Positions 1 through 7,980 are shown, numbered from the stretch's first letter. The stretch is 64,000 nucleotides of DNA from Roseomonas sp. E05 (GCF_030063475.1 NZ_JASIRT010000012.1:1-64000); one strand, 5' to 3'. The notes: generated from the letters alone by a model not told the origin. Numbers and translations are program-made.

Positions 1-115
1 TCATCGCGCAACGCATCCGGGTCCGCGCTCATCCAGGCCAGCCTCCAAAAGCCAGCCTTGAATCACGCCCCGCTCAGCAGCGGAATCCCTCAGATCAGGA
101 AATCGTCACCACCGC
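1..115. other. Edge sequence without a recognisable gene
   Basis: This short leading stretch lies downstream of the SH3-domain lipoprotein gene, which runs on the minus strand. I see no open frame with family features, no clear hairpin with a T-run and no RNA gene. It may hold the 3' region of a gene outside the window. Confidence 0.4.
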
Positions 116-898
116 CTAGGGTGTCACCAGGCTTTCATGCAGCCAGCCCCAGGGCTCCGTGTCGCCAACCTGCAGCCATCCGCCCGGCGCCTCGGCGAAG
201 ACGCGCAGCGTGAAGCCCTGCTCCACCACCCGCAGCACCATGCCGCCACCATTGGGATGCGCGCGCACGTTCCCGTTCTGGCGCAGCGTGACGCGACGGC
301 CGCCGGCTGCGGGAGAGGGAGCGGCCGTCTCCTGCGGTGCCGCCGCTGCGGACGGCGAGGGCATGGGCATCGGCTCGCGCTCGGCGCGTGGTGGCGGGGC
401 GGGCGGTGCCGGCGTGGCCTGCGGCATCCGGTCCGGCACGGGGGGCATCAGCGGCGGCGCGCCTGGGCGCTGGCCGGGCTGCGGCCCACCACCGTCATAG
501 CAGCGGCTCACCATCTCGACGAAGACGCGCGAGGCGGTTGTGCTCGAAGTGGCGACATGCTGCTCGACGGTGGGACGGCCTTCGCCCTCCGCCGGCGTGA
601 CGATGGCGACGAACAGGGTGAACAGGCTCTCTCCCCCGCCCGGCTGCAGGTTCACCTGGCCGCAGACGGCGCTGCTCCGCCCGACGGCCTGCCGATAGAC
701 CTGCACCCCCCGCATGGCGACAGCGCCGCCGGCCGTGGCCTGCAGCGCCGCTTCGGCCGCGCGCCGCGCGGGGCCCGCCTCGGCGGCCTCGGACGTCTCC
801 CTGGCGGGCTGGTCATCGCAGGCGGCGAGCGCGGCGAGCAGCGCCAGCCCGGCGCCGCAAAGCCACGCCCGGCCCTTCGCCCGCTGTCGCCGCCTCAC
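116..898 (-). CDS. SH3-domain lipoprotein
   Basis: A 260-residue exported protein of unknown specific role. The N-terminus has Arg residues, a hydrophobic stretch and a lipobox-like LAALAAC, so it is probably lipid-anchored with Cys27 as the modified residue. The middle (about 135-200) is a Pro/Ala/Met-rich, low-complexity linker. The last 60 residues resemble a bacterial SH3 domain (NVRAHPNGGG, then WLQVGD and WGWLHESLV), a fold usually used to bind peptidoglycan or protein partners in the periplasm. The start is GTG at 898, overlapping the stop of the upstream SWIB gene as GTGA, so the two are translationally coupled. The function is inferred from the domain only. Confidence 0.75.
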   Translation of the reverse strand: MRRRQRAKGRAWLCGAGLALLAALAACDDQPARETSEAAEAGPARRAAEAALQATAGGAVAMRGVQVYRQAVGRSSAVCGQVNLQPGGGESLFTLFVAIVTPAEGEGRPTVEQHVATSSTTASRVFVEMVSRCYDGGGPQPGQRPGAPPLMPPVPDRMPQATPAPPAPPPRAEREPMPMPSPSAAAAPQETAAPSPAAGGRRVTLRQNGNVRAHPNGGGMVLRVVEQGFTLRVFAEAPGGWLQVGDTEPWGWLHESLVTP

Positions 899-1188
899 TT
901 CAGGTGGTTGGAGAGATGCTTGTTCATCTCGAACATGGTGACGCGATCCTTGCCGAAGACCTTGCGCAGCTTGTCGTCGGCGACGATCTCGCGGCGGTTC
1001 TCCGGGTTCTGCAGATTGTTCGCCTTGATGTAGTCCCAGACCTTGCTGACCACGTCGCCGCGGGAGAGCGGCTCGGCCCCCACGATGCCGGCCAGTTCCG
1101 GCGAGGGCTTCAGCGGCTGCTGCAGCGCATTCGGCTTGTTGCCGGGCTTCGGCTTATCGACAACCTCTTTGTCCTTTTTCGCGGGCAT
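895..1188 (-). CDS. SWIB/MDM2 (BAF60b) domain protein
   Basis: A 97-residue protein made almost entirely of one SWIB domain. A Lys-rich basic tail (residues 1-20) precedes the domain core with LSRGDVVSKVWDYIKANNLQ, NRREIVADDKL and VFGKDRVTMFEMNKHLSNHL, which match the family's conserved helices. In eukaryotes the domain belongs to chromatin remodelling factors. Stand-alone SWIB proteins occur in chlamydiae and many alphaproteobacteria, where a nucleoid or DNA-condensing role has been suggested but not proved. It is the first gene of a two-gene minus-strand unit with the SH3 lipoprotein. The family call is very secure and the role is open. Confidence 0.9.
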   Translation of the reverse strand: MPAKKDKEVVDKPKPGNKPNALQQPLKPSPELAGIVGAEPLSRGDVVSKVWDYIKANNLQNPENRREIVADDKLRKVFGKDRVTMFEMNKHLSNHLK

Positions 1189-1330
1189 CTTCCAAGCTCC
1201 GTTAAGGTGACGGCAGGGGAGGAACGCCGGGGAGGCGGGTCGGATGCAGCTTCCTCTCCATCTCTACACCGCGGAGGTGAAGCGCGGCCTTTCTCGCCTT
1301 GCCCCGCCGGCCGTGATACGCTCGCCGGCC

Positions 1331-1759
1331 ATGCCCATCCGCCCCGAGTTGCGCTGGCTCTACCCGATCGATTGGGCCCAGCTCAGCCATGCCATCCGCT
1401 TCGGCCGCGCCGGAGGGCGCTGCGAGCGCTGCCGCCGTCCCCATGGCGCCACCGTCCGGTGCCTGCCCGACGGCCGCTGGCAGGAGGCGGAGGGCGGCCC
1501 CTGGCGTGACGGGGACGGCCGCCGCTGCGCCGCCGTGAAGCCGGAGGAACTGGCGGCCGCCCGGACCAGCCGCGTGGTGCTCGCCACCGCCCATCTGGAC
1601 CATGACCCGACGCACAACCATCCGCGCAACCTGCGCAGCCTCTGCCAGCGCTGCCATCTGCTGCACGACAGGCCCCACCACCTGGCGCAGCGCCGCATCA
1701 CCTACCGCCTGCGCTGGGCGTTGGGCGACCTCTTCACCGGGCCGTATCGGCGGCCCTGA
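1331..1759 (+). CDS. HNH-family nuclease-like protein
   Basis: A 142-residue protein with an HNH-type zinc finger core. A first Cys pair (CERCRRPH, near residue 32) is followed by a central stretch, then HLDHDPTHNHPRNL and LCQRCHLLHD, which give the His-Asp-His, Asn and second CxxC plus His of the betabeta-alpha-metal fold. Stand-alone small HNH proteins of this kind are annotated as endonucleases, but targets are rarely known. I chose the ATG at 1331, since an upstream in-frame ATG at 1244 would add 29 residues with no family likeness. The gene converges on the MocR gene, with a palindromic half-element between them. No restriction or phage genes are adjacent, so the biological role is unknown. 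Confidence 0.75.
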   Translation: MPIRPELRWLYPIDWAQLSHAIRFGRAGGRCERCRRPHGATVRCLPDGRWQEAEGGPWRDGDGRRCAAVKPEELAAARTSRVVLATAHLDHDPTHNHPRNLRSLCQRCHLLHDRPHHLAQRRITYRLRWALGDLFTGPYRRP

Positions 1760-1770
1760 GGGCGGCAAAA

Positions 1771-1810
1771 GGCTGGGGGAAGGAATTCCTCTCAAGGTCC
1801 TTTTTTCCTC
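1771..1810. repeat. Half copy of the GAATTC paired-palindrome family
   Basis: A degenerate single arm: CTGGGGGAAGGAATTCCTC followed by a T-run (TTTTTTCCTC). It lies between the convergent HNH and MocR genes. It has the same core and T/C-rich tail as the two-armed copies elsewhere in the window, but the second arm is missing. It may serve as a weak terminator for the HNH gene. Confidence 0.55.
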
Positions 1811-1815
1811 CGGCT

Positions 1816-3264
1816 TCAGGGGGAGGCGGCTGTGGGCGGCGCCGGCCCCTGGCCCGCCAGCAGCCGGCCGACCGTCCGGAGCTTCTCCTCCTGCGCCGCA
1901 TCCCAGGGAAAGGAGAAGTTCAGGCCGATGAAGTTCTCGAAGGCCTGCGTGACCGAGAATATCGGTCCCGGCGCCAGCGAGATGCCGAGTCGCAGCGCCT
2001 GGCGGGAGGCCGCCAGCGCGTCGAACTCGCGCGGGCCGCGGATCCAGCACATGAAGCCGCCGCTGGGCCGTGAAACGGCGCAGCTCGGCGGGAAGTGCCG
2101 GGCGATGAGCGAGAGCCCGTGCTGCATCCGCGCCGCCAGCGCCTGCTGCACCCGCCGCAGCCGCCGCTCGTACTGGCGCTGCAGGATGTAGTCCGCCACC
2201 GCGCGCTGCCGCGCCGCGTCGTCGGTCACCAGGCTGTTGAGGAACTGCTGCTCCAGCAATGTCCGACGGTGGCGGACGCCGAGGACCCAGCCCAGCCCGT
2301 AGCCCGCCGGCAGGGTGCCCGCGAAGCTGCCGAACTGCACCACCGTCTCCTCCGTGTCGTAGCGCTTCAGCGAGGGGGCCGGCTCGGCGCCATAGCCCAG
2401 CTCGCCATAGACGTCGCATTCCAGGATCGGCACGCCATGCCGCGCCGCGGCCGCCACGATCCCGCGCATCGCCGCCTCGCTGTAGGTCACGCCCGTCGGC
2501 GAGTGGTGCGCCGGCATCATCACGCAGAGCCGCACCGCATTGCGCCGCAGCAGGTGCTCGAACTGGTCCGGGTCCACGCCGCTGCGCGGGTGCGAATAGA
2601 TCTCCAGCGCCTGCAGGCGGCGGCGGTGCAACGCGGCGAGCAGGGGAAAGAAGGAAGGGCTCTCGACCAGCACCACGTCGCCCGGCGCGGTCAGCGTGTC
2701 CAGGCAGAGGTTGAGCCCGGCCAGGCCGCTGCTGGTGGTCAGCACCGCGTCAGGGCTGACGATGACGCCGCGCCGCGCCGCGCGCCGCGCGATCATCTCG
2801 CGCAGCAGCGGGTCGCCATCCGGCGGGCAGGGTTCCACGCCCCGGTGCGCCGTGCGCCGCAGCACCCGGCAGAGCTGCCGGTGCAGGCCGGTCTCGTCGA
2901 ACAGGTCGCGGCTGGGCAGGGCGGCGCCGAAGGCTTCCTGCCCCTCCCGCTGCCCGGCGGAGGCGATGCGGAAGGCCAGCTCATCCAGATTCACCGGCCG
3001 CGCCCCGGGCCGTGGCGCGGCCTCGGCCTCCTGCGGGAATTCGGCAGGCCGCTGCGGCGCGGCCGCGACGAAGTAGCCGGAGCGCGCCTGCGCGCGGATC
3101 TCCCCGGCGCTTTCCAGCAGGGCATAGCCATGCTGCACCGTCACGGTGCTGAAGCCGGTCTGCGCCTTCATCTCGCGGATCGAGGGAACCCGGTCGCCGG
3201 CCTTCAGCGTGCCCGCCTCGATCTGCCGCCGCACCGTCCCGGCGACGGCCTCGTAGCGCCGCAT
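1816..3264 (-). CDS. MocR-type regulator (GntR HTH + degenerate aminotransferase domain)
   Basis: A 482-residue protein with an N-terminal GntR winged helix (residues 1-70, with VPSIREMKAQTGFSTVTVQ) joined to a fold-type I aminotransferase-like domain (about 120-470). Family members bind PLP and an amino compound to switch DNA binding. Here the usual SFSKTLAPG motif reads SFAGTLPAG, so the Schiff-base Lys is Gly316, and the usual carboxylate-binding Arg near the C-terminus is Gly447 (NFIGLNFS). PLP chemistry therefore looks lost, though the fold motifs (HHSPTG, ECDVYGEL, PSGGFMCW) remain. It is divergent from the dioxygenase operon, 109 bp apart, and is the natural candidate regulator of it. 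Ligand unknown. Confidence 0.85.
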   Translation of the reverse strand: MRRYEAVAGTVRRQIEAGTLKAGDRVPSIREMKAQTGFSTVTVQHGYALLESAGEIRAQARSGYFVAAAPQRPAEFPQEAEAAPRPGARPVNLDELAFRIASAGQREGQEAFGAALPSRDLFDETGLHRQLCRVLRRTAHRGVEPCPPDGDPLLREMIARRAARRGVIVSPDAVLTTSSGLAGLNLCLDTLTAPGDVVLVESPSFFPLLAALHRRRLQALEIYSHPRSGVDPDQFEHLLRRNAVRLCVMMPAHHSPTGVTYSEAAMRGIVAAAARHGVPILECDVYGELGYGAEPAPSLKRYDTEETVVQFGSFAGTLPAGYGLGWVLGVRHRRTLLEQQFLNSLVTDDAARQRAVADYILQRQYERRLRRVQQALAARMQHGLSLIARHFPPSCAVSRPSGGFMCWIRGPREFDALAASRQALRLGISLAPGPIFSVTQAFENFIGLNFSFPWDAAQEEKLRTVGRLLAGQGPAPPTAASP

Positions 3265-3288
3265 CCGGCCTCCTCCTCACGCCGACTG

Positions 3289-3324
3289 TACCGGTTCATA
3301 TTGCGGAAATCTGATACTACCGGT
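3289..3324. promoter_or_regulatory. Candidate MocR operator: TACCGGT direct repeats
   Basis: Two direct copies of TACCGGT (3289-3295 and 3318-3324) sit 29 bp apart, about three helical turns, in the 109-bp divergent region between the MocR gene and the reductase gene. MocR regulators such as GabR and PdxR are known to bind spaced direct repeats, so this is a good operator candidate. The assignment is an inference from position and geometry; ACCGGT is itself palindromic, so the orientation argument is limited. Confidence 0.4.
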
Positions 3325-3373
3325 CCAGGCGCTTCCGGCCGAGATTGCCTGCAAAGGGAGGCAGGACAACGCC

Positions 3374-4666
3374 ATGGACGCCGAGCGCACGCGCGCCGAA
3401 CCGCCGGACACGCCACGGAAGGGGCAGGGCCTGCGCCATGTGATCGTCGGCGCCGGGCTGGCCGGTCACCGGGCCGCCGTCGAGCTGCGCCGGCTGGACA
3501 CCACCGCGCAGGTGACGCTGCTCGGCGCCGAACCGGGCCTGCCCTATGACCGGCCGCCGCTCTCCAAGGAATTCCTGCTCGGCCAGATCCGGCCGGAGGC
3601 GCTGGTGCTCAAGGAGGCGGCCGACTATGCGGCGCTCGGGATCGCGCATCATCCCGCCACGCAGGTCGTGGAGATCGATCGCGCCGCTCAGCGGGTGACC
3701 GCCGGAGATGGCCGCCACTTCCCCTATGACCGCCTGCTGCTGGCCACCGGCTCGCGCCCGTGCGGCCTGCCGGCGGCCCTGGCGGAGGGCGAGGCGGTGC
3801 ATCTGCTGCGCAGCCTCGCCGATGCGGAGCGGCTCGGCGCCGCCTTGACGCAAGCGCGGCACGTCGCCGTGGTCGGCGGCGGCTTCATCGGGCTGGAGGT
3901 GGCCGCCGCCGCCCGGATGCGCGGCTGCGCCGTCACCGTCGTCGAGGCGGCACCGCGCCTGCTCGCCCGCGGGATGCCGGCGGCGCTGGCCGATTGGGTG
4001 GCGGCGCTGCACCGCGCGGAAGGCGTGGAGCTGCGCCTCGGTGCCTGTGTCGAGGCGCTGACCGGCGGCGGCGCGGCCGGCGCCGTGAGCCTGGGCTTCG
4101 CGGGCGGTGCGCTGCAGGCCGACCTGGCGGTGGTGGGCATCGGCATCCGGCCGAATGTCGAACTGGCGATGACGGCAGGCCTGCCGGTGCAGGACGGCAT
4201 CCTGGTGGACGAGGCCTGCCGCACCGCCGATCCGCTGATCTTCGCCGCCGGCGAGGTGACCTGCCATCCCGTCCCTGCCCTGGGCCGCCGCCTGCGTGTG
4301 GAATCCTGGAGGACCGCCTCGGAGCAACCGCTGACCGCCGCCCGCGCGATGTGCGGCCTGCCCGCGCGCTACGTGGAGCTGCCCTGGCTCTGGTCGGACC
4401 AGTTCGGCTGCAACATCCAGTCCATTGGCCTGCCGGATGCGGGGGTTGAGCTGGTGGCGCGGGGCGATGTGACCACGCGCAAATGGACGCTGGTGGCGCT
4501 GGACGAGGCCGGGCGGCCGGTCGGCGCGGTGGCGGTGAACAACGGGCGGGACATCGGCATGCTGCGCCAGGCGATCCGCGCCGGCCAGCCGGTGCCACGG
4601 GCGCTGCTCGCCGATCCGGCCGCGCGCATCCCCGTCGCGCACCGGGCCGAGGCGGCAAGCGGGTGA
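3374..4666 (+). CDS. FAD/NAD(P)-dependent ferredoxin reductase of a dioxygenase system
   Basis: A 430-residue flavoprotein that should pass electrons from NAD(P)H to the Rieske ferredoxin encoded at the end of this operon. The FAD-binding GxGxxG is in VIVGAGLAGHRAAVEL (about residue 24), the NAD-binding one in VAVVGGGFIGLEVAAAA (about 165), and a third conserved block (FAAGEVTC) is the usual GD-type FAD contact, with Glu in place of Asp. PYDRPPLSKEFL is typical of the rhodocoxin/putidaredoxin reductase family, and the C-terminal dimer-like domain follows the WSDQFGCNIQ block. It is the first gene of the operon and is followed 47 bp later by the TctC receptor. The start at 3374 is the first ATG after the divergent promoter. 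Confidence 0.85.
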   Translation: MDAERTRAEPPDTPRKGQGLRHVIVGAGLAGHRAAVELRRLDTTAQVTLLGAEPGLPYDRPPLSKEFLLGQIRPEALVLKEAADYAALGIAHHPATQVVEIDRAAQRVTAGDGRHFPYDRLLLATGSRPCGLPAALAEGEAVHLLRSLADAERLGAALTQARHVAVVGGGFIGLEVAAAARMRGCAVTVVEAAPRLLARGMPAALADWVAALHRAEGVELRLGACVEALTGGGAAGAVSLGFAGGALQADLAVVGIGIRPNVELAMTAGLPVQDGILVDEACRTADPLIFAAGEVTCHPVPALGRRLRVESWRTASEQPLTAARAMCGLPARYVELPWLWSDQFGCNIQSIGLPDAGVELVARGDVTTRKWTLVALDEAGRPVGAVAVNNGRDIGMLRQAIRAGQPVPRALLADPAARIPVAHRAEAASG

Positions 4667-4713
4667 GGCTTGCACAAGATCCCCCACGAGAAGGGGGCGG
4701 AGGAGGAAGGACG

Positions 4714-5694
4714 ATGACGACAGTGAGCAGGCGCGCGGCCCTGGCCGGCGCCGCGGCGGCGCTGACCGCCGGCCTGGTGCGCGGAAGCGTGGCGGCGGAG
4801 GCTTTCCCGGCGCGCCCCGTCCGCATCATCGTGCCCTTCGCGGCGGGCGGGCCGACCGACGTGATCGCCCGTATCGTGGCGGAGGCGCTGGGCGAGATCT
4901 GGAAACAGCCGGTCGTGGTGGAGAACCGCGGCGGCGCCGGCACCATCCTCGGCACCAACCTCATGGCCCAGGCGCCGCATGACGGCTACACGATCGGCGT
5001 CGCCACCAACTCCTTCGTCATCAACCCGGCGGTGCGCAAGTCGCTCTCCTACGACACGGAGAAGGATTTCGCCGCCATCGGCATGATGGTCACCTCGCCC
5101 TTCGTGCTGGTGGCCTCGCCGAAGTTCGAGGCCGATACGCTCGCCCGGCTCACGGCGCGGGCCACAGCGGAGGGCGAGCCGCTGGCCTATGCCTCGCCTG
5201 GTCCCGGCACCGGCGGCCACATGGCCGGTGAGCTGCTGAAGCAGCGGGCCGGCCTGCGGCTGGAGCACGTCCCCTACAACGGCAGCGCCCCGGCGCTCAC
5301 CGACGTGCTGGCCGGCCGCGTGCCGCTGATGTTCGACCTGTGGAGTTCGGTGCGGCCGCATGTCGAGGCCGGGCGCCTGAAGGTCGTTGCCGTCGCCAGC
5401 GCGGCGCCGCTGCCGGACGCGCCGCAGTACCCGGTCATCGCTGCCACCTATCCCGGCTTCGTCGTCTCGGCCTTCCAGGCCATGGTGGCGCCTGCCGGCC
5501 TGCCGCCCGAGATCGCGCGGAAGATCTCCGCCGACCTGCGGGCGGTGGTCGCCTCCGGCGCCTTCGCCGCCAGGGTGCGGCCGCTCGGCGTCGAGCCCGA
5601 GCCGTCCACCGCCGAGGAACTGCAGGCCTTCCTGCAGGCCGAGATGGCCAGGTGGCGCGAGGTGGCGAAGACCGCCGACATCGCGCTCGACTGA
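4714..5694 (+). CDS. TctC/Bug-type solute receptor
   Basis: A 326-residue periplasmic binding protein of the tripartite tricarboxylate transporter (TTT) receptor family. A Tat-like N-terminus (SRRAALAGAAAAL) leads into a mature protein opening with FPARPVRIIVPFAAGGPTD, the family's signature, and later TGGHMAGELLKQ and VPYNGSAPALTDVLAG. I chose ATG 4714, which has an AGGAGGAAGG ribosome site just upstream; an earlier in-frame ATG would give a long non-homologous extension. No tctA or tctB gene is adjacent, so it is an orphan receptor that must borrow membrane subunits or act as a sensor. Its place inside the dioxygenase operon suggests it binds the aromatic acid that the operon oxidises. Confidence 0.88.
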   Translation: MTTVSRRAALAGAAAALTAGLVRGSVAAEAFPARPVRIIVPFAAGGPTDVIARIVAEALGEIWKQPVVVENRGGAGTILGTNLMAQAPHDGYTIGVATNSFVINPAVRKSLSYDTEKDFAAIGMMVTSPFVLVASPKFEADTLARLTARATAEGEPLAYASPGPGTGGHMAGELLKQRAGLRLEHVPYNGSAPALTDVLAGRVPLMFDLWSSVRPHVEAGRLKVVAVASAAPLPDAPQYPVIAATYPGFVVSAFQAMVAPAGLPPEIARKISADLRAVVASGAFAARVRPLGVEPEPSTAEELQAFLQAEMARWREVAKTADIALD

Positions 5695-5727
5695 CGCGCC
5701 TCCGCACTTCAACCGGGAGATCCGCCC

Positions 5728-7065
5728 ATGAGCCTTCGCCCCAGGAGCCCGGCCGAACTGGTCGAGGACCGGCCCGCCGATGGCGTGTTCCGCGTGCATC
5801 GCGACATGTTCCGCGATCCCGCCATCTTCGAGATGGAGATGCAGCGCATCTTCGAGGGGAGCTGGATGTTCGTCGGGCTGGAGAGCCAGGTCGCACGGCC
5901 GAACGACTTCGTCACCACCCATCTCGGCCGCCAGCCCATCCTGCTGACGCGGGACGGGGAGGGGAAGCTGCACTGCTTCCTCAACACCTGCCGCCACCGC
6001 GGCGCCGTGGTCTGCCCCTTCCGCCAGGGACGGCAGAAGTTCCATGTCTGCCGCTATCACGGCTGGGCCTATGACAGCGGCGGCCGCAACATCCTGATCA
6101 CCGACCGCGAGGACGCGCAGTACCCCGCCGCCTTCGAGGAAGAGAGCCACGACCTCGTGGAGGTGCCGCGCTTCGGCAACTACCGCGGCCTGCTCTTCGC
6201 CAGCCTCTCGGCGGACGTGCCGGCGCTGGAGGAGCATCTCGGCGAGGCGCGCGCCATGCTCGACCTGGTGCTGGACCAGAGCACGACCGGCTGGGAATAC
6301 GTGCCCGGCCCGGTGACCTATACCTACGACGCCAACTGGAAGCTGCAGCTGGAGAACGGGCTGGACTTCTATCACTTCGCCTCCACCCACAGCTCCTATG
6401 TGGACGTGCTGCAGCGCCGGGCGAAGCGCGCACCCTCGCCGGTGCCGCTGCCGGCGGAACACGACCCGGAGGAACAGGGCAGCTTCAGCTTTGCCAATGG
6501 CCACTCGGTCATGTGGTCGATCCGCAACCCGCCGCGCGGCCTGCGCCCGCTCTCCTTCGACAGGGAACGGATGGCGGAGGTGCGCGCGCGGGTCGGCGAT
6601 GCGAAGCTCAAGTGGATGCTGCGCCAGCGCAACCTGACGATCTTCCCGAACCTGCAGATCATCGACATCGTCTCGCTGCAGCTCCGCACCTGGCGGCCGC
6701 TGGCGGCGGACCGCACCGAGATGACCTCGCACTGCCTGGCGCCGGCCGGCGAGGACGCGGCGGCGCGCCGCCTGCGCATCCGCAACTACGAGGACTTCTT
6801 CAACCCGACCGGCCTCGCCACCTCCGACGACAACGTGATGTACGAGTTCTGCCAGTCCGGCTACGCGGCGGACGCGGATGGCTGGACCCAGGGCTATGCG
6901 CGCGGCCTCGGCGGGACGCCGCGGGCGGAGGCGCTGGCCGCCGAGATCGGTGCCCGGCCGCTGGCGGAGGCGCGCGGCAGCCTCGCCTTCGGCGACGAGA
7001 CCTGCTTCCACGCCAGCTATCGGGAATGGCTGCGCCTGATGACGCGCGGCGCGCCGAGGGGGTGA
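5728..7065 (+). CDS. Aromatic ring-hydroxylating dioxygenase, alpha subunit
   Basis: A 445-residue catalytic subunit of a Rieske non-haem iron oxygenase. The Rieske cluster ligands are Cys88, His90, Cys108 and His111 (CRHRG and CRYHGW). The mononuclear iron site is in ENGLDFYHFASTH, with His216 and His221 as ligands and Asp213 as the bridging acid; a C-terminal Asp (SDDNVMYEF) can give the third ligand. Length and order of motifs match alpha subunits of benzoate, anthranilate or salicylate type. With the beta subunit, ferredoxin and reductase in the same operon this is a three-component system. The actual substrate cannot be read from the sequence. Confidence 0.93.
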   Translation: MSLRPRSPAELVEDRPADGVFRVHRDMFRDPAIFEMEMQRIFEGSWMFVGLESQVARPNDFVTTHLGRQPILLTRDGEGKLHCFLNTCRHRGAVVCPFRQGRQKFHVCRYHGWAYDSGGRNILITDREDAQYPAAFEEESHDLVEVPRFGNYRGLLFASLSADVPALEEHLGEARAMLDLVLDQSTTGWEYVPGPVTYTYDANWKLQLENGLDFYHFASTHSSYVDVLQRRAKRAPSPVPLPAEHDPEEQGSFSFANGHSVMWSIRNPPRGLRPLSFDRERMAEVRARVGDAKLKWMLRQRNLTIFPNLQIIDIVSLQLRTWRPLAADRTEMTSHCLAPAGEDAAARRLRIRNYEDFFNPTGLATSDDNVMYEFCQSGYAADADGWTQGYARGLGGTPRAEALAAEIGARPLAEARGSLAFGDETCFHASYREWLRLMTRGAPRG

Positions 7066-7070
7066 GCGCC

Positions 7071-7574
7071 ATGACCGATGCCGCGACCACGGCGCTCTGC
7101 GCCGAACTGCTCTACCGCGAGGGCCTGCTGCTCGACCGGCAGGACTGGGACGCCTGGCTGGACCTCTACACCGAGGATGCCGAGTTCTGGATTCCCGCCT
7201 GGATCGACGAGCACCGCACCACCAGCGATCCCGACCGGGAGATCTCGCTGATCTATCACGACAGCCGCGTCGGGCTGGAGGAGCGCATCCTGCGCATCCG
7301 CACGCGCAAGTCGGTCACCGCGCTGCCGCTGCCGCGCACGGTGCACATGGTGACCAACATCCTGCCGCTGCGCATCGCCGAGGACAGCATCGAATCCACC
7401 GCGAGCTGGACGGTGCACGACTACGACCCGCGCGTGGGCAAGCCGCATCTCTATTTCGGCCGCTATGAGCACCAGCTGCGCCGTGAGGCGGACGGGATCT
7501 GGCGCATCGCCCGCAAGAAGGTCCTGCTGGTGAACGACATGATCCCCACCGCGCTCGACTTTTACAGCGTATGA
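7071..7574 (+). CDS. Aromatic ring-hydroxylating dioxygenase, beta subunit
   Basis: A 167-residue small subunit of the oxygenase, of the scytalone dehydratase/NTF2-like fold. It keeps the family's early block (CAELLYREGLLLDRQDWDAW, LYTEDAEFWIPAW) and the late block (RREADGIWRIARKKVLLVND). Beta subunits are structural: they build the alpha3beta3 hexamer and sometimes tune substrate range. The ATG at 7071 lies five bases after the alpha stop with GGGGGTGAGC upstream, so the two are translated together. The size is normal for the family (about 160-180). Confidence 0.92.
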   Translation: MTDAATTALCAELLYREGLLLDRQDWDAWLDLYTEDAEFWIPAWIDEHRTTSDPDREISLIYHDSRVGLEERILRIRTRKSVTALPLPRTVHMVTNILPLRIAEDSIESTASWTVHDYDPRVGKPHLYFGRYEHQLRREADGIWRIARKKVLLVNDMIPTALDFYSV

Positions 7575-7609
7575 TGCAGGCCTGCCGCCACGCCTTAGAA
7601 GGATGAGAC

Positions 7610-7936
7610 ATGGCTGAGGAAACCGGGTCCTGGCACCGCATGATCGCTGCCGGTGATCTGCCGGACGGCGAGATCTTCGCCGCGAAGGTGGGCGACGTCC
7701 ATGTCGCCCTCTACAATGTCGACGGCGCCTTCTTCGCGACCGACAATGTCTGCACCCACGCCTTCGCGCTGCTCTCCGATGGCTGGCTGGACGGCACCAC
7801 GGTGGAATGTCCGCTGCACGGCGCGCAATTCGATGTGCAGACAGGAAAGGCGCTCAGCAGCCCGGCCGAGTGCGACCTGCGCACCTTCCCGACGCGGGTG
7901 AACGACGGGCAGGTTGAGGTATTGCTGGGGGAATGA
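7610..7936 (+). CDS. Rieske [2Fe-2S] ferredoxin
   Basis: A 108-residue electron carrier, last gene of the dioxygenase operon. The cluster is bound by Cys48 and His50 (CTH) and Cys67 and His70 (CPLHGAQFD), with the spacing of biphenyl/naphthalene-type ferredoxins. It should take electrons from the reductase encoded at 3374 and hand them to the alpha subunit. A ribosome site (GAAGGATGAG) precedes the ATG. The final codons (Leu-Gly-Glu-stop) are themselves part of the palindromic hairpin that follows, so the stop codon TGA is the loop of a repeat element. Confidence 0.93.
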   Translation: MAEETGSWHRMIAAGDLPDGEIFAAKVGDVHVALYNVDGAFFATDNVCTHAFALLSDGWLDGTTVECPLHGAQFDVQTGKALSSPAECDLRTFPTRVNDGQVEVLLGE

Positions 7937-7966
7937 ATTCCCCCAGACCCCCATCTTTTTTCTTCG
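7925..7966. repeat. Paired-palindrome family, single arm overlapping a stop codon
   Basis: A perfect hairpin (stem CTGGGGGAAT, loop GA, stem ATTCCCCCAG, 7925-7946) is followed by ACCCCCATCTTTTTTCTTC, the T/C-rich tail common to the family. It starts inside the ferredoxin gene and supplies its stop codon. It sits between the convergent ferredoxin and DUF1264 genes and is a likely transcription terminator for the dioxygenase operon. Confidence 0.7.
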
Positions 7967-7980
7967 AGTTTCCGGCGCCA

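Noticed and set aside
4369-7011. An 880-codon open frame on the minus strand across the dioxygenase genes
   Set aside because: It lies opposite clearly homologous genes and its product is Arg/Gly/His/Ala-rich text without any family features. This is the usual effect of high GC at third positions. The same holds for long opposite frames at 9752-11755, 21772-23406, 23444-25177 and 51648-53894.
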